This document shows, piece after piece, positions 28,242 through 36,417 of a stretch of 64,000 nucleotides of DNA. The stretch's first letter is position 1, and each line of letters opens with the position of its first letter. The notes beneath the pieces were generated by a model. It did not search any database, had not been told where the DNA came from, and saw only the letters and a list, made by a program, of their open reading frames with translations. The DNA comes from Scytonematopsis contorta HA4267-MV1 (GTDB lineage Bacteria > Cyanobacteriota > Cyanobacteriia > Cyanobacteriales > Nostocaceae). The stretch spans positions 62,001 to 126,000 of the forward strand of contig JAHHIC010000108.1 in assembly GCA_019359035.1 (NCBI GenBank), given 5' to 3'. Both the position numbers and the translations under genes were made by a program.

Positions 28242-29279
28242 TTACCAAATTGGTAACCCATTAACTGTTTGTAATGTTAGCTCTACATAAGTGACATTAC
28301 TTTTCCCGACAGATGCTGTACCAAAGTAACCTTCAGAGCCATCATGTGCATGGGGACCAGTATTAATAATTGTATAACGCCCTTGTTGCTTAGCTTGATT
28401 AAAAGGAGAAGCAACAGTCAGAGACCAGCGTTCAGCAAACACAAAGCCAGTAATATCCTCAATCCAATCTCGACGGCCTCGAAGATGATAAATATGGCTA
28501 ACTTCCTCAAATCCAGTGTTACCATCAAAAGCTCCACCAACAGAGACAACAATTAATTGTGCTTTCAACCAATCGTGAAGATGGGAAGCAGCACCAAGAG
28601 CAACCTGTGCCCCACCGCTAGTACCAATCAAAATTATTTTTAGTGGTTGAGAATTTGTTTCTTCAATGGGATGTGCAGCATTCATCCGTTCTACAACAGC
28701 ATAAGCAATACCTTGATTATAAACAGAACCGTAGCGCTCGTCAGCAGAAATTGCAAACCGCCAAAGATTGCGAATTTTTATTAAAGTATCTGCGATTTTG
28801 AACCAGCCATCAGCTTTGTCGGCTGCACGCCATAAAGGAGATAGAAAACGCTGTCCACCTAAACCTTTGTTAGCAGCAGAATAGGGAAAAACATCTTTGA
28901 CCGCAACACAATTAGGGTGAACTTTTACCAAGCTGTCTAAAAAAATTTCCTCACCGGGGGTCAACTCGTCAGCAGAAAAATCTCCTACTCCTGGTAAAAA
29001 AATAATATAGCAATTAATGTTTTTAGATTGTGAAGTATTATTATAAGTACTATTATCAGTAGCCTTTTTAACTTGTCGGCGACTACCTACTCCTCTTGGT
29101 AAATTCTTAATTTGGTTCTTTTTTAAACCTAACATTTCAGCACCTTCACTTAACCACCACACTAATGTTCCAACAGGTGCTAATGTACCCCAAGCAAGAA
29201 GTATGACTCCTGCCAAAACTAGCAATTTAAGGGTATCACCCCGCACACGTGATAAAACTCGCTGAATCAATCGAAACAT
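28242..29279 (-). CDS. Membrane-anchored alpha/beta-hydrolase-like protein
   Basis: 345 residues. An N-terminal membrane helix (about 18-42) is followed by a Lys/Ser-rich linker and a domain with alpha/beta-hydrolase features: YIIFLPGVGDFSADEL (oxyanion strand and loop), a nucleophile elbow GTSGGAQVA (GxSxG), and late GPHAHDGSEGYFG, which could supply the catalytic His. No substrate can be named. Convergent with the last glycosyltransferase; a link to polymer or lipid processing is only positional. Confidence 0.65.
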   Translation of the reverse strand: MFRLIQRVLSRVRGDTLKLLVLAGVILLAWGTLAPVGTLVWWLSEGAEMLGLKKNQIKNLPRGVGSRRQVKKATDNSTYNNTSQSKNINCYIIFLPGVGDFSADELTPGEEIFLDSLVKVHPNCVAVKDVFPYSAANKGLGGQRFLSPLWRAADKADGWFKIADTLIKIRNLWRFAISADERYGSVYNQGIAYAVVERMNAAHPIEETNSQPLKIILIGTSGGAQVALGAASHLHDWLKAQLIVVSVGGAFDGNTGFEEVSHIYHLRGRRDWIEDITGFVFAERWSLTVASPFNQAKQQGRYTIINTGPHAHDGSEGYFGTASVGKSNVTYVELTLQTVNGLPIW

Positions 29280-29427
29280 TTGGAAATTAAGGGATAATTT
29301 GGTGAAAATGTGTATATATCTTCAACAAGGCAAAAAATTACGCTTGTGGAAGAATTTTTAAGATTATTGTACTGTATTGAAGGAAAAATGATTCCATTCA
29401 ATTTTCACCCACTATAAACTGTAGAAA

Positions 29428-29667
29428 ATGAGCGACAACCACAACAAGTCAAACCCAGGATTGTGCAAAACCTTGAAAAATGCTTTGACGCTAAATTCAG
29501 ATTTCTACGAAGAAACACCTGATATTCATAAAGAAACTGTGGTACGGGAAGAAGTACGAATTAGAAAAGAAGTAGAAACAAGTACAGCCGAAGCACAAGA
29601 AACCATTCGTCGTGAAGAGCTAGATATTGATAGCGAAGGTCGTCCAATTGTTGACAAGCGAATCTAA
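29428..29667 (+). CDS. DUF2382-domain small protein
   Basis: 79 residues. EETPDIHKETVVREEVRIRK, then EAQETIRREELDIDSEGRP, is the charged repeat pattern of DUF2382 (the YsnF/AvaK-type stress domain found with PRC-barrel proteins). The PRC-barrel partner domain is not present, so this is a minimal single-domain version. Cytoplasmic by composition. Stress-related expression is known for the family, but the molecular role is not. Confidence 0.72.
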   Translation: MSDNHNKSNPGLCKTLKNALTLNSDFYEETPDIHKETVVREEVRIRKEVETSTAEAQETIRREELDIDSEGRPIVDKRI

Positions 29668-29672
29668 CAAAT

Positions 29673-29734
29673 GTAGAGACGTGACATGTCACGTCTCTTT
29701 CATCGTGTCACGTCTCTTTCATCGTGTCACATCT
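29673..29734. repeat. GTAGAGACG palindromic repeat, copy 2
   Basis: GTAGAGACGTGACATGTCAC followed by GTCTC, then two partial right-arm copies (CATCGTGTCACGTCTCTTT). It starts six bases after the DUF2382 stop. Confidence 0.85.
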
Positions 29735-29787
29735 GTTATACAAGAATTGCAGACAAAGCATAATAGATTTCCAAAGACCTCTACTAT

Positions 29788-30060
29788 CTAATACATTTTC
29801 CACCGTCCTCTGTAAGAACTATTAGAATTTGCGGTTTGGACTTCAAAATCACGACAACCAATAGCTTCTTCTGTACAAGCAAGAGTTGGATTCACAGGAC
29901 ATTTGAGTCGATAATCGTTAGTGAAATAATCGCATTTATGACAAGGTATTTGGTGTAGTTTTTTCAGATGAGATATACCTTCTTTAAAAGCTGCTATAAC
30001 ACTATAAATAAGCGCCATAGTCATAAAAATCCAAAAGCAGATAAAACATAGAGCTAACAT
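29788..30060 (-). CDS. Small membrane protein with Cys-rich tail, conserved-looking
   Basis: 90 residues: one hydrophobic helix (1-25), then a soluble tail with the cysteine pattern CHKCDYF-N-YRLKC-(6)-C-(6)-CRDF. Six cysteines in about 34 residues suggest a small metal site or disulfide knot. I recall similar short cyanobacterial proteins but cannot name a function. The gene stands alone between repeats. Confidence 0.6.
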   Translation of the reverse strand: MLALCFICFWIFMTMALIYSVIAAFKEGISHLKKLHQIPCHKCDYFTNDYRLKCPVNPTLACTEEAIGCRDFEVQTANSNSSYRGRWKMY

Positions 30061-30660
30061 TATTTATCCTCAACAACATTGTTGGTAATTACAAAAATTG
30101 CCCACAGCTACTCATCACTGCAAGCATGAAAAATCCTATTCAATACCACTACTGTTACGAAGAATGGTAAAATTTACTACATTAGATTGTGCCCTTTCGA
30201 TATTAGATATTGAATTTTTACAGATTCATGAGAGCAGAAATAAATACTTTCTATGTATTCTTTATAATGCTTGTCAGATATAAGGCTTAATAATCCATGT
30301 ATGATACATGGAACAAAACATTATTAGTCGCAAAAATATTAGTAAGGTACTTAACTGATATCTGGAGATGACAACACAACCCTGTACTTATTTAAATAAC
30401 ATCACCGAAATCAAGATGATTAGGGATTATAAACACCATCCTCAGCTTATCTATAATTATTATTAGTAAATCTAACAAAACTTTTTAAGCACAAGTGTGA
30501 TGCACGACTCATTTTTAGTGAAAAAAATATAAAATACACTACTCCCGTTTTCTCTCTTAGAAAAATATATATTTGTGCGTAATTATACGACGTAATATTT
30601 ATAATTATTTTTTTCTTAAAGGGTGTTTATAAAAAGAAAATAGTGCATCATTCATTCCAC
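30061..30660. other. 600-base gap without a supported gene
   Basis: AT-rich sequence with no frame of coding character. A 61-codon open frame at 30098-30283 has random composition and no ribosome site. The stretch leads into the palindromic repeat element at 30661-30996. Confidence 0.5.
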
Positions 30661-30996
30661 AAGCCAACCAGCCAGCCAGTCAGCCAACCAGTCAGTCAGT
30701 CAGTCAGTCAGTCAGCCAGTCAGCCAGCCAACCAGCCAGTGACTAAAGTCACTGTCTAAAAGCTGAAGTCCTCTAAAAGAGGACTGAATAATACATCTAA
30801 AACAAATATTTTACAAAATTTTAAGATACCCTTAAAAATCTTATTTATTATTAGTCCTCTTCAGAGGACTTTAGCTTTTAGACAGTGACTTTAGTCACTG
30901 GCTGGCTGGTTTGCTGGCTGGTTTGCTGGCTGGTTTGCTGGCTGGTTTGCTGGCTGGTTTGCTGGCTGGTTTGCTGGCTGGTTTGCTGGCTGGTTT
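30661..30996. repeat. Large inverted-repeat element bounded by CAGC/CAGT and GCTGGCTGGTTT tandem repeats
   Basis: Two arms of about 61 bases (30732-30792 and 30847-30907) are reverse complements apart from a few changes and one indel, around a 54-base AT-rich spacer. Each arm contains two smaller palindromes (GTGACTAAAGTCAC; AGTCCTCT..AGAGGACT). Outside the left arm is a CAGC/CAGT tetramer array (30661-30740). Outside the right arm are eight perfect copies of GCTGGCTGGTTT (30901-30996). The nested hairpins recall ends of IS200/IS605-like elements or REP-type sequences, but no transposase is present. Confidence 0.85.
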
Positions 30997-31027
30997 TGTT
31001 TCCCCATACAGCAAATTAGTGAGGAGT

Positions 31028-31342
31028 TTAATTATTTGGTCGCCATCGATGCTCTCGCAAATCTACTTTTCCTTCTGGATTAAATTTTATCCCTTCCTGT
31101 TCAAGGAGCGTTCGTTGCAAATAGTCTGCTCCAAATCGTTCGGGAGATTGAGATATTTCGCCTTTCGCATTAATAACTCGGTGCCAAGGGATGTCAGAGT
31201 TGGTATCTACGCGATAGAGAGCATAACCTACTAAACGAGCTTTTCCGTATAAATTTGCTAAGTCTGCCACCTGTCCATAGGTTGCGACTTTTCCTTTAGG
31301 AATTTGACGCACTATCTGATAAATCGCATCGTAAGTGGACAT
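31028..31342 (-). CDS. Alkyltransferase-like protein (ATL, MGMT family)
   Basis: 104 residues covering the DNA-binding half of O6-alkylguanine-DNA alkyltransferase: IPKGKVATYGQVADLANLYG (helix-turn-helix) and PWHRVINAKGEIS. In true alkyltransferases the motif is PCHRV with the alkyl-accepting Cys; Trp replaces it here. That defines ATL proteins, which flip and mark alkylated guanines for nucleotide excision repair rather than repairing them directly. Divergent from the ene-reductase gene with a 94-base shared upstream region. Confidence 0.88.
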   Translation of the reverse strand: MSTYDAIYQIVRQIPKGKVATYGQVADLANLYGKARLVGYALYRVDTNSDIPWHRVINAKGEISQSPERFGADYLQRTLLEQEGIKFNPEGKVDLREHRWRPNN

Positions 31343-31378
31343 AATAATTAAACATAATAATTATAATCAACAATTAAC

Positions 31379-31412
31379 TTGAATATTATTCGATTGTTCG
31401 ATATAATCGAAC
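31379..31412 (+). promoter_or_regulatory. Promoter with overlapping operator for the ene-reductase gene
   Basis: TTGAAT (-35, 31379-31384), a 17-base spacer and a perfect TATAAT (-10, 31402-31407). A perfect inverted repeat GTTCGAT-ATA-ATCGAAC (31396-31412) covers the -10, and a third TTCGAT half-site lies at 31389-31394. A protein bound here would block RNA polymerase, so repression is the likely mode. No regulator gene is adjacent; the only neighbour in range is the ATL gene. Confidence 0.7.
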
Positions 31413-31436
31413 TAACCATATTTAAGGGTAAAATGT

Positions 31437-32549
31437 ATGTCATCCACCATGCAAGTGAGTGATGCAAAAGTTTCTGCGCTGTTCCAGCCTTACACCTTAG
31501 GAGCGATAAAACTACCTAACCGTATGATTATGGCACCTTTAACGCGGGGACGTGCAGGTGAAAAGCGCATCCCAAATGCACTAATGGCTGAATATTACCT
31601 TCAACGTGCTAGTGCTGGACTTATTATAAGTGAAGCTACACAGATTTCCGAGCAAGGTGCAGGTTGGAGAGAAGCACCAGGAATTCACACTGACGAACAA
31701 GTAAAAGGTTGGCAAATGACTACTGATGCAGTTCACAAAGCTGGAGGACGCATCTTTTTGCAATTATGGCACACAGGACGCGCTTCCCATCCTGATTTTC
31801 AACCTGGTGGTGTGTTACCTGTATCAGCTTCGGCAATAGCTATCGTAGGAGAAGCTCACACTCCATTAGGTAAAAAACCTTACGTTGCACCCCGTGCATT
31901 GGAACTTGATGAAATCCCATTAGTCGTGCAAGATTACGCAAGTGCAACACGACGTGCTCAAGAAGCTGGGTTTGATGGAGTAGAAATTCACGCAGCTAAC
32001 GGTTATTTAATCGACCAGTTTTTGCGTGATGGAAGTAACAAACGTACAGACGCTTATGGTGGTAGTATCGCTAATCGAGCGCGGTTTTTGCTAGAAGTAA
32101 CAGAAGCAGTAGTCAAAGCTTGGAGTCCAGAGCGCGTAGGGATAAGGCTCTCACCCAAAAGTTCTTACAATAGTATGCACGATAGTGACCCTGTAGCAAC
32201 ATTTACTCACGTAGCCCAAGAGTTAAATCAATTTGGACTAGTTTATTTACATAGTTTAGAAGCACTACCTGGACATGTGTTAGCGGAAGAAGGCGAAGAA
32301 GTTTCCAAACATATGCGTCGAGCATTCCAAGGAACCTTTATGATTAATGGAGGTTACGACGCAGTGACAGGTAGTGAAGCAATTGTTAATGGAGATGCGG
32401 ATTTAGTTGCATATGGTGTTCCATTTCTTGCTAATCCCGACTTACCCGAACGCTACCGTCGTGGAGTTGAACTCAATGCACCAGACCAAGCAACCTTTTA
32501 TAGTCCAGGAGTTAAAGGTTATACGGATTATCCAGCATTAGTCAGGTAG
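31437..32549 (+). CDS. Old yellow enzyme family ene-reductase (NemA-like)
   Basis: 370 residues, FMN-dependent TIM barrel that reduces activated C=C bonds of enals, enones or nitro compounds with NADPH. Motifs: LPNRMIMAPLTRGRA (FMN binding), LQLWHTGRASHP, VEIHAANGYLIDQFLRDGSN (the His and Asn that bind the substrate carbonyl), RTDAYGGSIANRARF, and the second FMN site INGGYDA...DLVAYGVPFLANPDLPER. Start ATG 31437, with AAGGG nine bases upstream. Its stop codon TAG lies within the first bases of a GTAGAGACG repeat. Likely an inducible electrophile-detoxifying enzyme, given the operator and the oxidoreductase gene that follows. Confidence 0.92.
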   Translation: MSSTMQVSDAKVSALFQPYTLGAIKLPNRMIMAPLTRGRAGEKRIPNALMAEYYLQRASAGLIISEATQISEQGAGWREAPGIHTDEQVKGWQMTTDAVHKAGGRIFLQLWHTGRASHPDFQPGGVLPVSASAIAIVGEAHTPLGKKPYVAPRALELDEIPLVVQDYASATRRAQEAGFDGVEIHAANGYLIDQFLRDGSNKRTDAYGGSIANRARFLLEVTEAVVKAWSPERVGIRLSPKSSYNSMHDSDPVATFTHVAQELNQFGLVYLHSLEALPGHVLAEEGEEVSKHMRRAFQGTFMINGGYDAVTGSEAIVNGDADLVAYGVPFLANPDLPERYRRGVELNAPDQATFYSPGVKGYTDYPALVR

Positions 32550-32573
32550 AGACGCGATAAATCGCGTCTCTAC
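32546..32573. repeat. GTAGAGACG palindromic repeat, copy 3 (full palindrome)
   Basis: Arms GTAGAGACGCGAT and ATCGCGTCTCTAC around AA give a perfect 13-bp stem. It overlaps the ene-reductase stop codon and could end transcription or stabilise the 3' end. Confidence 0.9.
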
Positions 32574-32628
32574 AAGGGTTGGGGCTGACGCATAATTAAT
32601 CCACCAGATGTTTAATCGCGAGCTGGAT

Positions 32629-32673
32629 GCTCCCCCTTCCCACTCCCCACTCCCCACTCCCCACTTCCCCCTT
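32629..32673. repeat. CCCCACT tandem repeat
   Basis: About six copies of the heptamer TCCCCAC with variants, directly before the ATG of the oxidoreductase. The same repeat type is found in the CLC gene insert and at about 2482-2497. Confidence 0.85.
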
Positions 32674-33687
32674 ATGAAAGCCTACGAACTACAAAACGGA
32701 ACAGGAATAGAAGCCTTAACAATCGTTCAACGTCCTGACCCTCAGCCTGATTACGGACAAATTAGTATTCGCGTTCGTGCTACATCTTTAAATTATCGTG
32801 ACTTAGTTGTAGCAAAGGGTCAATACGGCTCCGGAGTACAATATCCTTTAATTCCCATGTCTGATGGTGCAGGTGATGTGGTCGCTGTCGGAGAAGGTGT
32901 TACCAGGATAAAAGTTGGTGATAGAGTTTGTGGTATTTTTTTCCAAGACTGGATAGCAGGTGGAATTAGCAAAGAAATAATGAAATCTGACTTAGGAGGT
33001 AGCATTAATGGGATGCTAGCTGAATATGTCGTTTTACACCAAGATGGAGTCGTAAAAGTACCCGCACATTTAACTTACGAAGAAGCCGCAACCTTATCCT
33101 GCGCCGCTGTTACCGCATGGCATGGGTTAGTTAGCAAAGGTAATCTTACCGCAGGTGAAACAGTATTGATACTCGGTACAGGTGGCGTGTCAATATTTGC
33201 ACTGCAATTTGCTAAGATGTTTGGTGCGCGAGCAATTGTTACTTCTAGTAGTGATGAGAAATTGCAACGAGTCAAAGAAATGGGAGCAGACGAAGTAATA
33301 AACTATAAAACTCACCCTGATTGGGAAAAGAAAGTTTATGAATTGACCGACCGTAGGGGTGTAGACCATGTTGTTGAAGTTGGTGGTGCTGGAACTTTAG
33401 CAAAATCTCTCTCTGCTGTATGCTACGGAGGAAAAATCAGTTTAATTGGTATCCTAACGGGTGTTACAAGCGAGATAAATCCCATGCCAATTTTAGGCAA
33501 GAGTATCACAGTTAATGGGATTTATGTAGGTAGCCGAGAAATGTTTGAAGCAATGAATAAAGCTATTTCTCAAAATAAAATTCAGCCTGTGATTGATAAG
33601 GTGTTTAAGTTTAGTGAAGCGAAAGAGGCTTATCAACACCTTAAAAGTGGGGCACATTTTGGGAAAGTAGTAATCGCATTAAATTAA
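32674..33687 (+). CDS. NAD(P)-dependent alcohol dehydrogenase/quinone oxidoreductase (MDR family, no catalytic zinc)
   Basis: 337 residues from ATG 32674. A GroES-like N-terminal domain (LNYRDLVVAKGQYG) is followed by a Rossmann domain with VLILGTGGVSIFALQFAKMFGA. The Cys/His zinc ligands of classical alcohol dehydrogenases are missing, as in zeta-crystallin-type quinone reductases. The open frame extends to 32608, but those 22 extra residues come from the CCCCACT repeat (PPSHSPLPTPHFPL), so they are not protein. Probably works with the preceding ene-reductase in handling reactive carbonyls (inference from position). Confidence 0.9.
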   Translation: MKAYELQNGTGIEALTIVQRPDPQPDYGQISIRVRATSLNYRDLVVAKGQYGSGVQYPLIPMSDGAGDVVAVGEGVTRIKVGDRVCGIFFQDWIAGGISKEIMKSDLGGSINGMLAEYVVLHQDGVVKVPAHLTYEEAATLSCAAVTAWHGLVSKGNLTAGETVLILGTGGVSIFALQFAKMFGARAIVTSSSDEKLQRVKEMGADEVINYKTHPDWEKKVYELTDRRGVDHVVEVGGAGTLAKSLSAVCYGGKISLIGILTGVTSEINPMPILGKSITVNGIYVGSREMFEAMNKAISQNKIQPVIDKVFKFSEAKEAYQHLKSGAHFGKVVIALN

Positions 33688-33715
33688 AGATTGTAGCTCG
33701 TTGAATTTCAAAAAT

Positions 33716-33754
33716 GTAAAGACGTGACATAGACGTGACATGTCACGTCTCTAC
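33716..33754. repeat. GTAGAGACG-type palindromic repeat, copy 4
   Basis: GTAAAGACGTGACATAGACG leads into ACATGTCACGTCTCTAC; the left arm looks partly duplicated. Lies between convergent genes. Confidence 0.85.
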
Positions 33755-33772
33755 AATGGGGGTATAAAAATT

Positions 33773-34405
33773 TCAAGCTAAATCAATCAAACTTTTTCCA
33801 TAATTATTAAATGAGGTACGCAGCCAATCAAGAAAGTTTATATCTAACTCTTGAGTTTCTTTTAATTTTTGTAAATCTTCTGTTTCTTTAGCTAACTCTC
33901 TAACTGCAAATGGGTGAGAAGTAATTGCTTCCATAAATTTTTCTCTACCATCCTTTTCCCAAGTTACATTAAAGGTTATATCTCCATCGGGTACATATGC
34001 TTCTATTATATTTCTAGCGCACTTTGCAACCCTAACAATTAGTTGCGTGTCTGGTTGGATACAAGCTTCTAAAGTTTTACAAATTGCTTCCAGAGACTCT
34101 TGCGCTTCATAACAATATATTCCACCAAAGTCAAGGTCATTTGGGTATGTATTATCTTTACCACATTCATCAATAAGTTGTTTAACTTTAGCTTTATCAA
34201 TTTCTTCGCCTTGCAAGAATCCCCAGGCTTGGTCAAGTGCTGTACGAAGTATACCAGGATTTCCCCAATTATACCTTTTGCATAAATAATTATAGTTGGG
34301 AAGTAAACGCTCACAGCAAGCAGCCGCAAAAGCAAGTTGATGAAGTGCAGGAAGATTTGAAAGTTCTTTTTCCAAAATTTCTAAATCAAAAAAAGTTAAG
34401 TCCAT
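33773..34405 (-). CDS. DUF416 family protein (YjaG-like)
   Basis: 210 residues, all-helical. LPALHQLAFAAACCERLLPN near the N-terminus and the later YEAQESLEAICKTLEACI match DUF416, a family of unknown function found across bacteria. No catalytic motif or membrane segment. Convergent with the oxidoreductase gene and separated from the DUF554 gene by a repeat-rich gap. Confidence 0.78.
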   Translation of the reverse strand: MDLTFFDLEILEKELSNLPALHQLAFAAACCERLLPNYNYLCKRYNWGNPGILRTALDQAWGFLQGEEIDKAKVKQLIDECGKDNTYPNDLDFGGIYCYEAQESLEAICKTLEACIQPDTQLIVRVAKCARNIIEAYVPDGDITFNVTWEKDGREKFMEAITSHPFAVRELAKETEDLQKLKETQELDINFLDWLRTSFNNYGKSLIDLA

Positions 34406-34644
34406 TTTGCTTCATTCGCAGATGTCGAGGTGATTTTCAAATCGTAAATTTTACCAATTGAAAAAGTCAAGGCTTATTGAATAAATTACCTTGGTTTTCT
34501 TCCCTTAGCTATCTTGGCTACTTGGCAGTTCGTCGTTAATTCCTAATGTTCACCAATGATTTAGGATTGCTATATCAGAAAAATCATGTGCGAGCGAGCC
34601 ATTAGACATCTCCGAAAAATATTTATAGACTGCAAATTTACAGA

Positions 34645-34691
34645 CAGACCTAACCCCTACCCGGATACGGGGAGAGGTTTGAAGAGGGGTC
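34645..34691. repeat. CCTAACCCC...GGGGAGAGG hairpin repeat
   Basis: CCTAACCCCTACCCGGATAC with CGGGGAGAGG downstream: a variant of the C-rich dispersed repeat with a GGATACGGGG centre. Confidence 0.7.
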
Positions 34692-34721
34692 TTTTTTCTT
34701 GGACGGAAATGTCTATTGTTA

Positions 34722-34925
34722 AGAGGATGTTTGAAAAGTATCCATATTAACAAAGAACCTAACCCCTAACCCCTTCCCTACAAGGGAAGGGGAATAAGAA
34801 AATAGAGCTTTCAAAACCTCTCTATCTGCTTTATATAAAGGCTTTTAACCCCCCTTCCCTATGAGGGAAGGGGGGCAGGGGGGTTAGGTCTCTGTGTCTT
34901 ATATTATACTTTTCAAACATCCTCT
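34722..34925. mobile_element. MITE-like element, ~204 bp with perfect 20-bp terminal inverted repeats
   Basis: Ends AGAGGATGTTTGAAAAGTAT (34722-34741) and its reverse complement (34906-34925) match perfectly. The inside holds two C-rich hairpin repeats in opposite orientation (34757-34800 and 34849-34890), so the whole is nearly palindromic. There is no coding capacity. Flanks are AT-rich and no target duplication can be fixed with confidence. Confidence 0.75.
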
Positions 34926-34937
34926 AAGCTTGGTAAA

Positions 34938-35681
34938 TTACTTTGCTATTGCCACAAAAAAATAGAGAAGTGGTGCAACGATTAAGGCTGGTAGAAAGGA
35001 AGCTACTCTCACCTGAGACACTTCTAATAAGTTACATCCCAGCCCTATTATTGTTAAACCACCCACACCAGTAATCAGCAATAAATGGGAGTCGTGAGCT
35101 GGGTCTGGTAGAGATTGAACTAAAAATCCAGCTAAGAGCGAGACACCACCTTGGTAAACCACAATTACTAAAGATGAAAATCCGACTCCGATGCCAAAGC
35201 TACTGCTAAGAGCTATGGAAGTTATACCATCCATCACAGCTTTCAACACCAGCAGAGCGTTATTGCCAGTTAAACCGTTGTTAAGGCTGCCGATTAAAGT
35301 CATTGGTCCCACACAAAATAGTAAACTACCAGCAACAAATCCCTCTGTAAAATAGCCACTTTTTTGAAAACGTGCTTTCAGAAACTCTCCCACACTATAA
35401 AGTCTCTCTTCTAATTGCCACCATTCGCCCAAGAGTCCGCCGATGATGATGGCGAGTAGCCCTAATACTACCCCATCAACTCGACTATTTTTGACTTGCA
35501 ACAGGCTACCAGCCATTTGAAACCCAATGAACAGGGTAATCAACGCGACTCCTTGGGTGATAATGCGTTGCATCCTCAAGGGAAGGTGGTGTTTCAAGAG
35601 TATACCGCCAGTCGTACCCAAAATAACACTGATGGCGTTGATCCAAGTACCGTTTGTCTTTGCCCAAAAATCGAGTGTCAT
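34938..35681 (-). CDS. DUF554 family membrane protein
   Basis: 247 residues with seven or so hydrophobic helices. NAISVILGTTGGILL at the start, GLLLGEWW-like GGLLGEWWQLEERL, and the central FVAGSLLFCVGPMTLIGSLNNGLTG match DUF554 (YqgA-type) transporters of unknown substrate. The motif order and length fit the family. A single gene with repeats on one side and the haem-oxygenase-like gene on the other. Confidence 0.85.
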   Translation of the reverse strand: MTLDFWAKTNGTWINAISVILGTTGGILLKHHLPLRMQRIITQGVALITLFIGFQMAGSLLQVKNSRVDGVVLGLLAIIIGGLLGEWWQLEERLYSVGEFLKARFQKSGYFTEGFVAGSLLFCVGPMTLIGSLNNGLTGNNALLVLKAVMDGITSIALSSSFGIGVGFSSLVIVVYQGGVSLLAGFLVQSLPDPAHDSHLLLITGVGGLTIIGLGCNLLEVSQVRVASFLPALIVAPLLYFFVAIAK

Positions 35682-35712
35682 GAGTCAGATTTATCCTGTT
35701 GATGATGAGCTA

Positions 35713-36345
35713 CTAAGCGTCACCTATCATCTTAATTAAAAAATTAATTGCTAGGTCACCGCCCTTGTGGATTTTGCTTAAGTCAAATCCACTATTCATA
35801 ATAATTTCCATTGCTTCATGACCTGACTCTTGATGTTCTTTCTCTACAGCATCATGAATCACAAAATACTCAGACATCATGACGTCCATTTCAGAAATGC
35901 CAACAATTACTAGAGCTTGTTTCAGCAGTTGCAGGATTTGATAAGCAGGAGCTTCCAACCCGACAATAAATCCAATAGCTTCATCCTGGCTCATCTGAGA
36001 TAATTCGATGACTGTTTCTTCAAATAACTGCACAAAGGATGTATCTAATCCTTGATTAATGAAACAGGCAAAATGAGATTTATGAATTAAGTTAGCCAGT
36101 AATTTGCTGTGAATTTTGTCTTTATTTCCGGAGCCACACTCACCGTAAGCAATTTCTGCTAATAAATATTGAATGTCTGGGATTTGTATACGAGCTAATG
36201 CGGCTCCATGAAATCGTGTTACTTGACTAGAAAGGTATGACCATCGTTGCAAAAATTTGACTCCATCCTTAATCCCATGCTCAACTACTTGCTTGCCAAA
36301 TTTTGACCGCAGTGTATCTTCAATATTTTCGATGGATAGCAACAT
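35713..36345 (-). CDS. Haem-oxygenase-fold iron-containing redox enzyme family protein
   Basis: 211 residues from the ATG at 36345 (MLLSIENIEDTL), all-helical. AALARIQIPDIQYLLAEIAYGECG, FVIHDAVEKEHQESGHEAME and repeated acidic/His positions resemble the haem-oxygenase-like diiron family (including TenA- and SznF-like folds), whose members often bind two irons. An out-of-frame ATG at 36350 sits nearer the AGGAG site than the chosen one. Assignment is by pattern only; substrate unknown. Confidence 0.6.
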   Translation of the reverse strand: MLLSIENIEDTLRSKFGKQVVEHGIKDGVKFLQRWSYLSSQVTRFHGAALARIQIPDIQYLLAEIAYGECGSGNKDKIHSKLLANLIHKSHFACFINQGLDTSFVQLFEETVIELSQMSQDEAIGFIVGLEAPAYQILQLLKQALVIVGISEMDVMMSEYFVIHDAVEKEHQESGHEAMEIIMNSGFDLSKIHKGGDLAINFLIKMIGDA

Positions 36346-36417
36346 AACATTGTAGCTCCTTTGACATTTGTTATCTGTAACTTTTACTGTAATTGTTCTA
36401 GAGTGTTGGCAATACAA

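Noticed and set aside
30098-30283. 61-codon frame in the gap after the Cys-rich membrane protein
   Set aside because: Random-looking composition, no ribosome site and no recognised family.
30911-31234. Open frame of 107 codons starting with repeated LAGL units
   Set aside because: It is the GCTGGCTGGTTT repeat read in frame, followed by the antisense of the alkyltransferase-like gene; no ribosome site.
32608-32673. N-terminal extension of the quinone oxidoreductase
   Set aside because: The 22 extra residues are the translated CCCCACT repeat; the family starts at MKAYELQN (ATG 32674).
34550-34753. 67-codon minus-strand frame between DUF416 and DUF554 genes
   Set aside because: Made of C-rich dispersed repeats and the end of the MITE-like element; no protein-like pattern.
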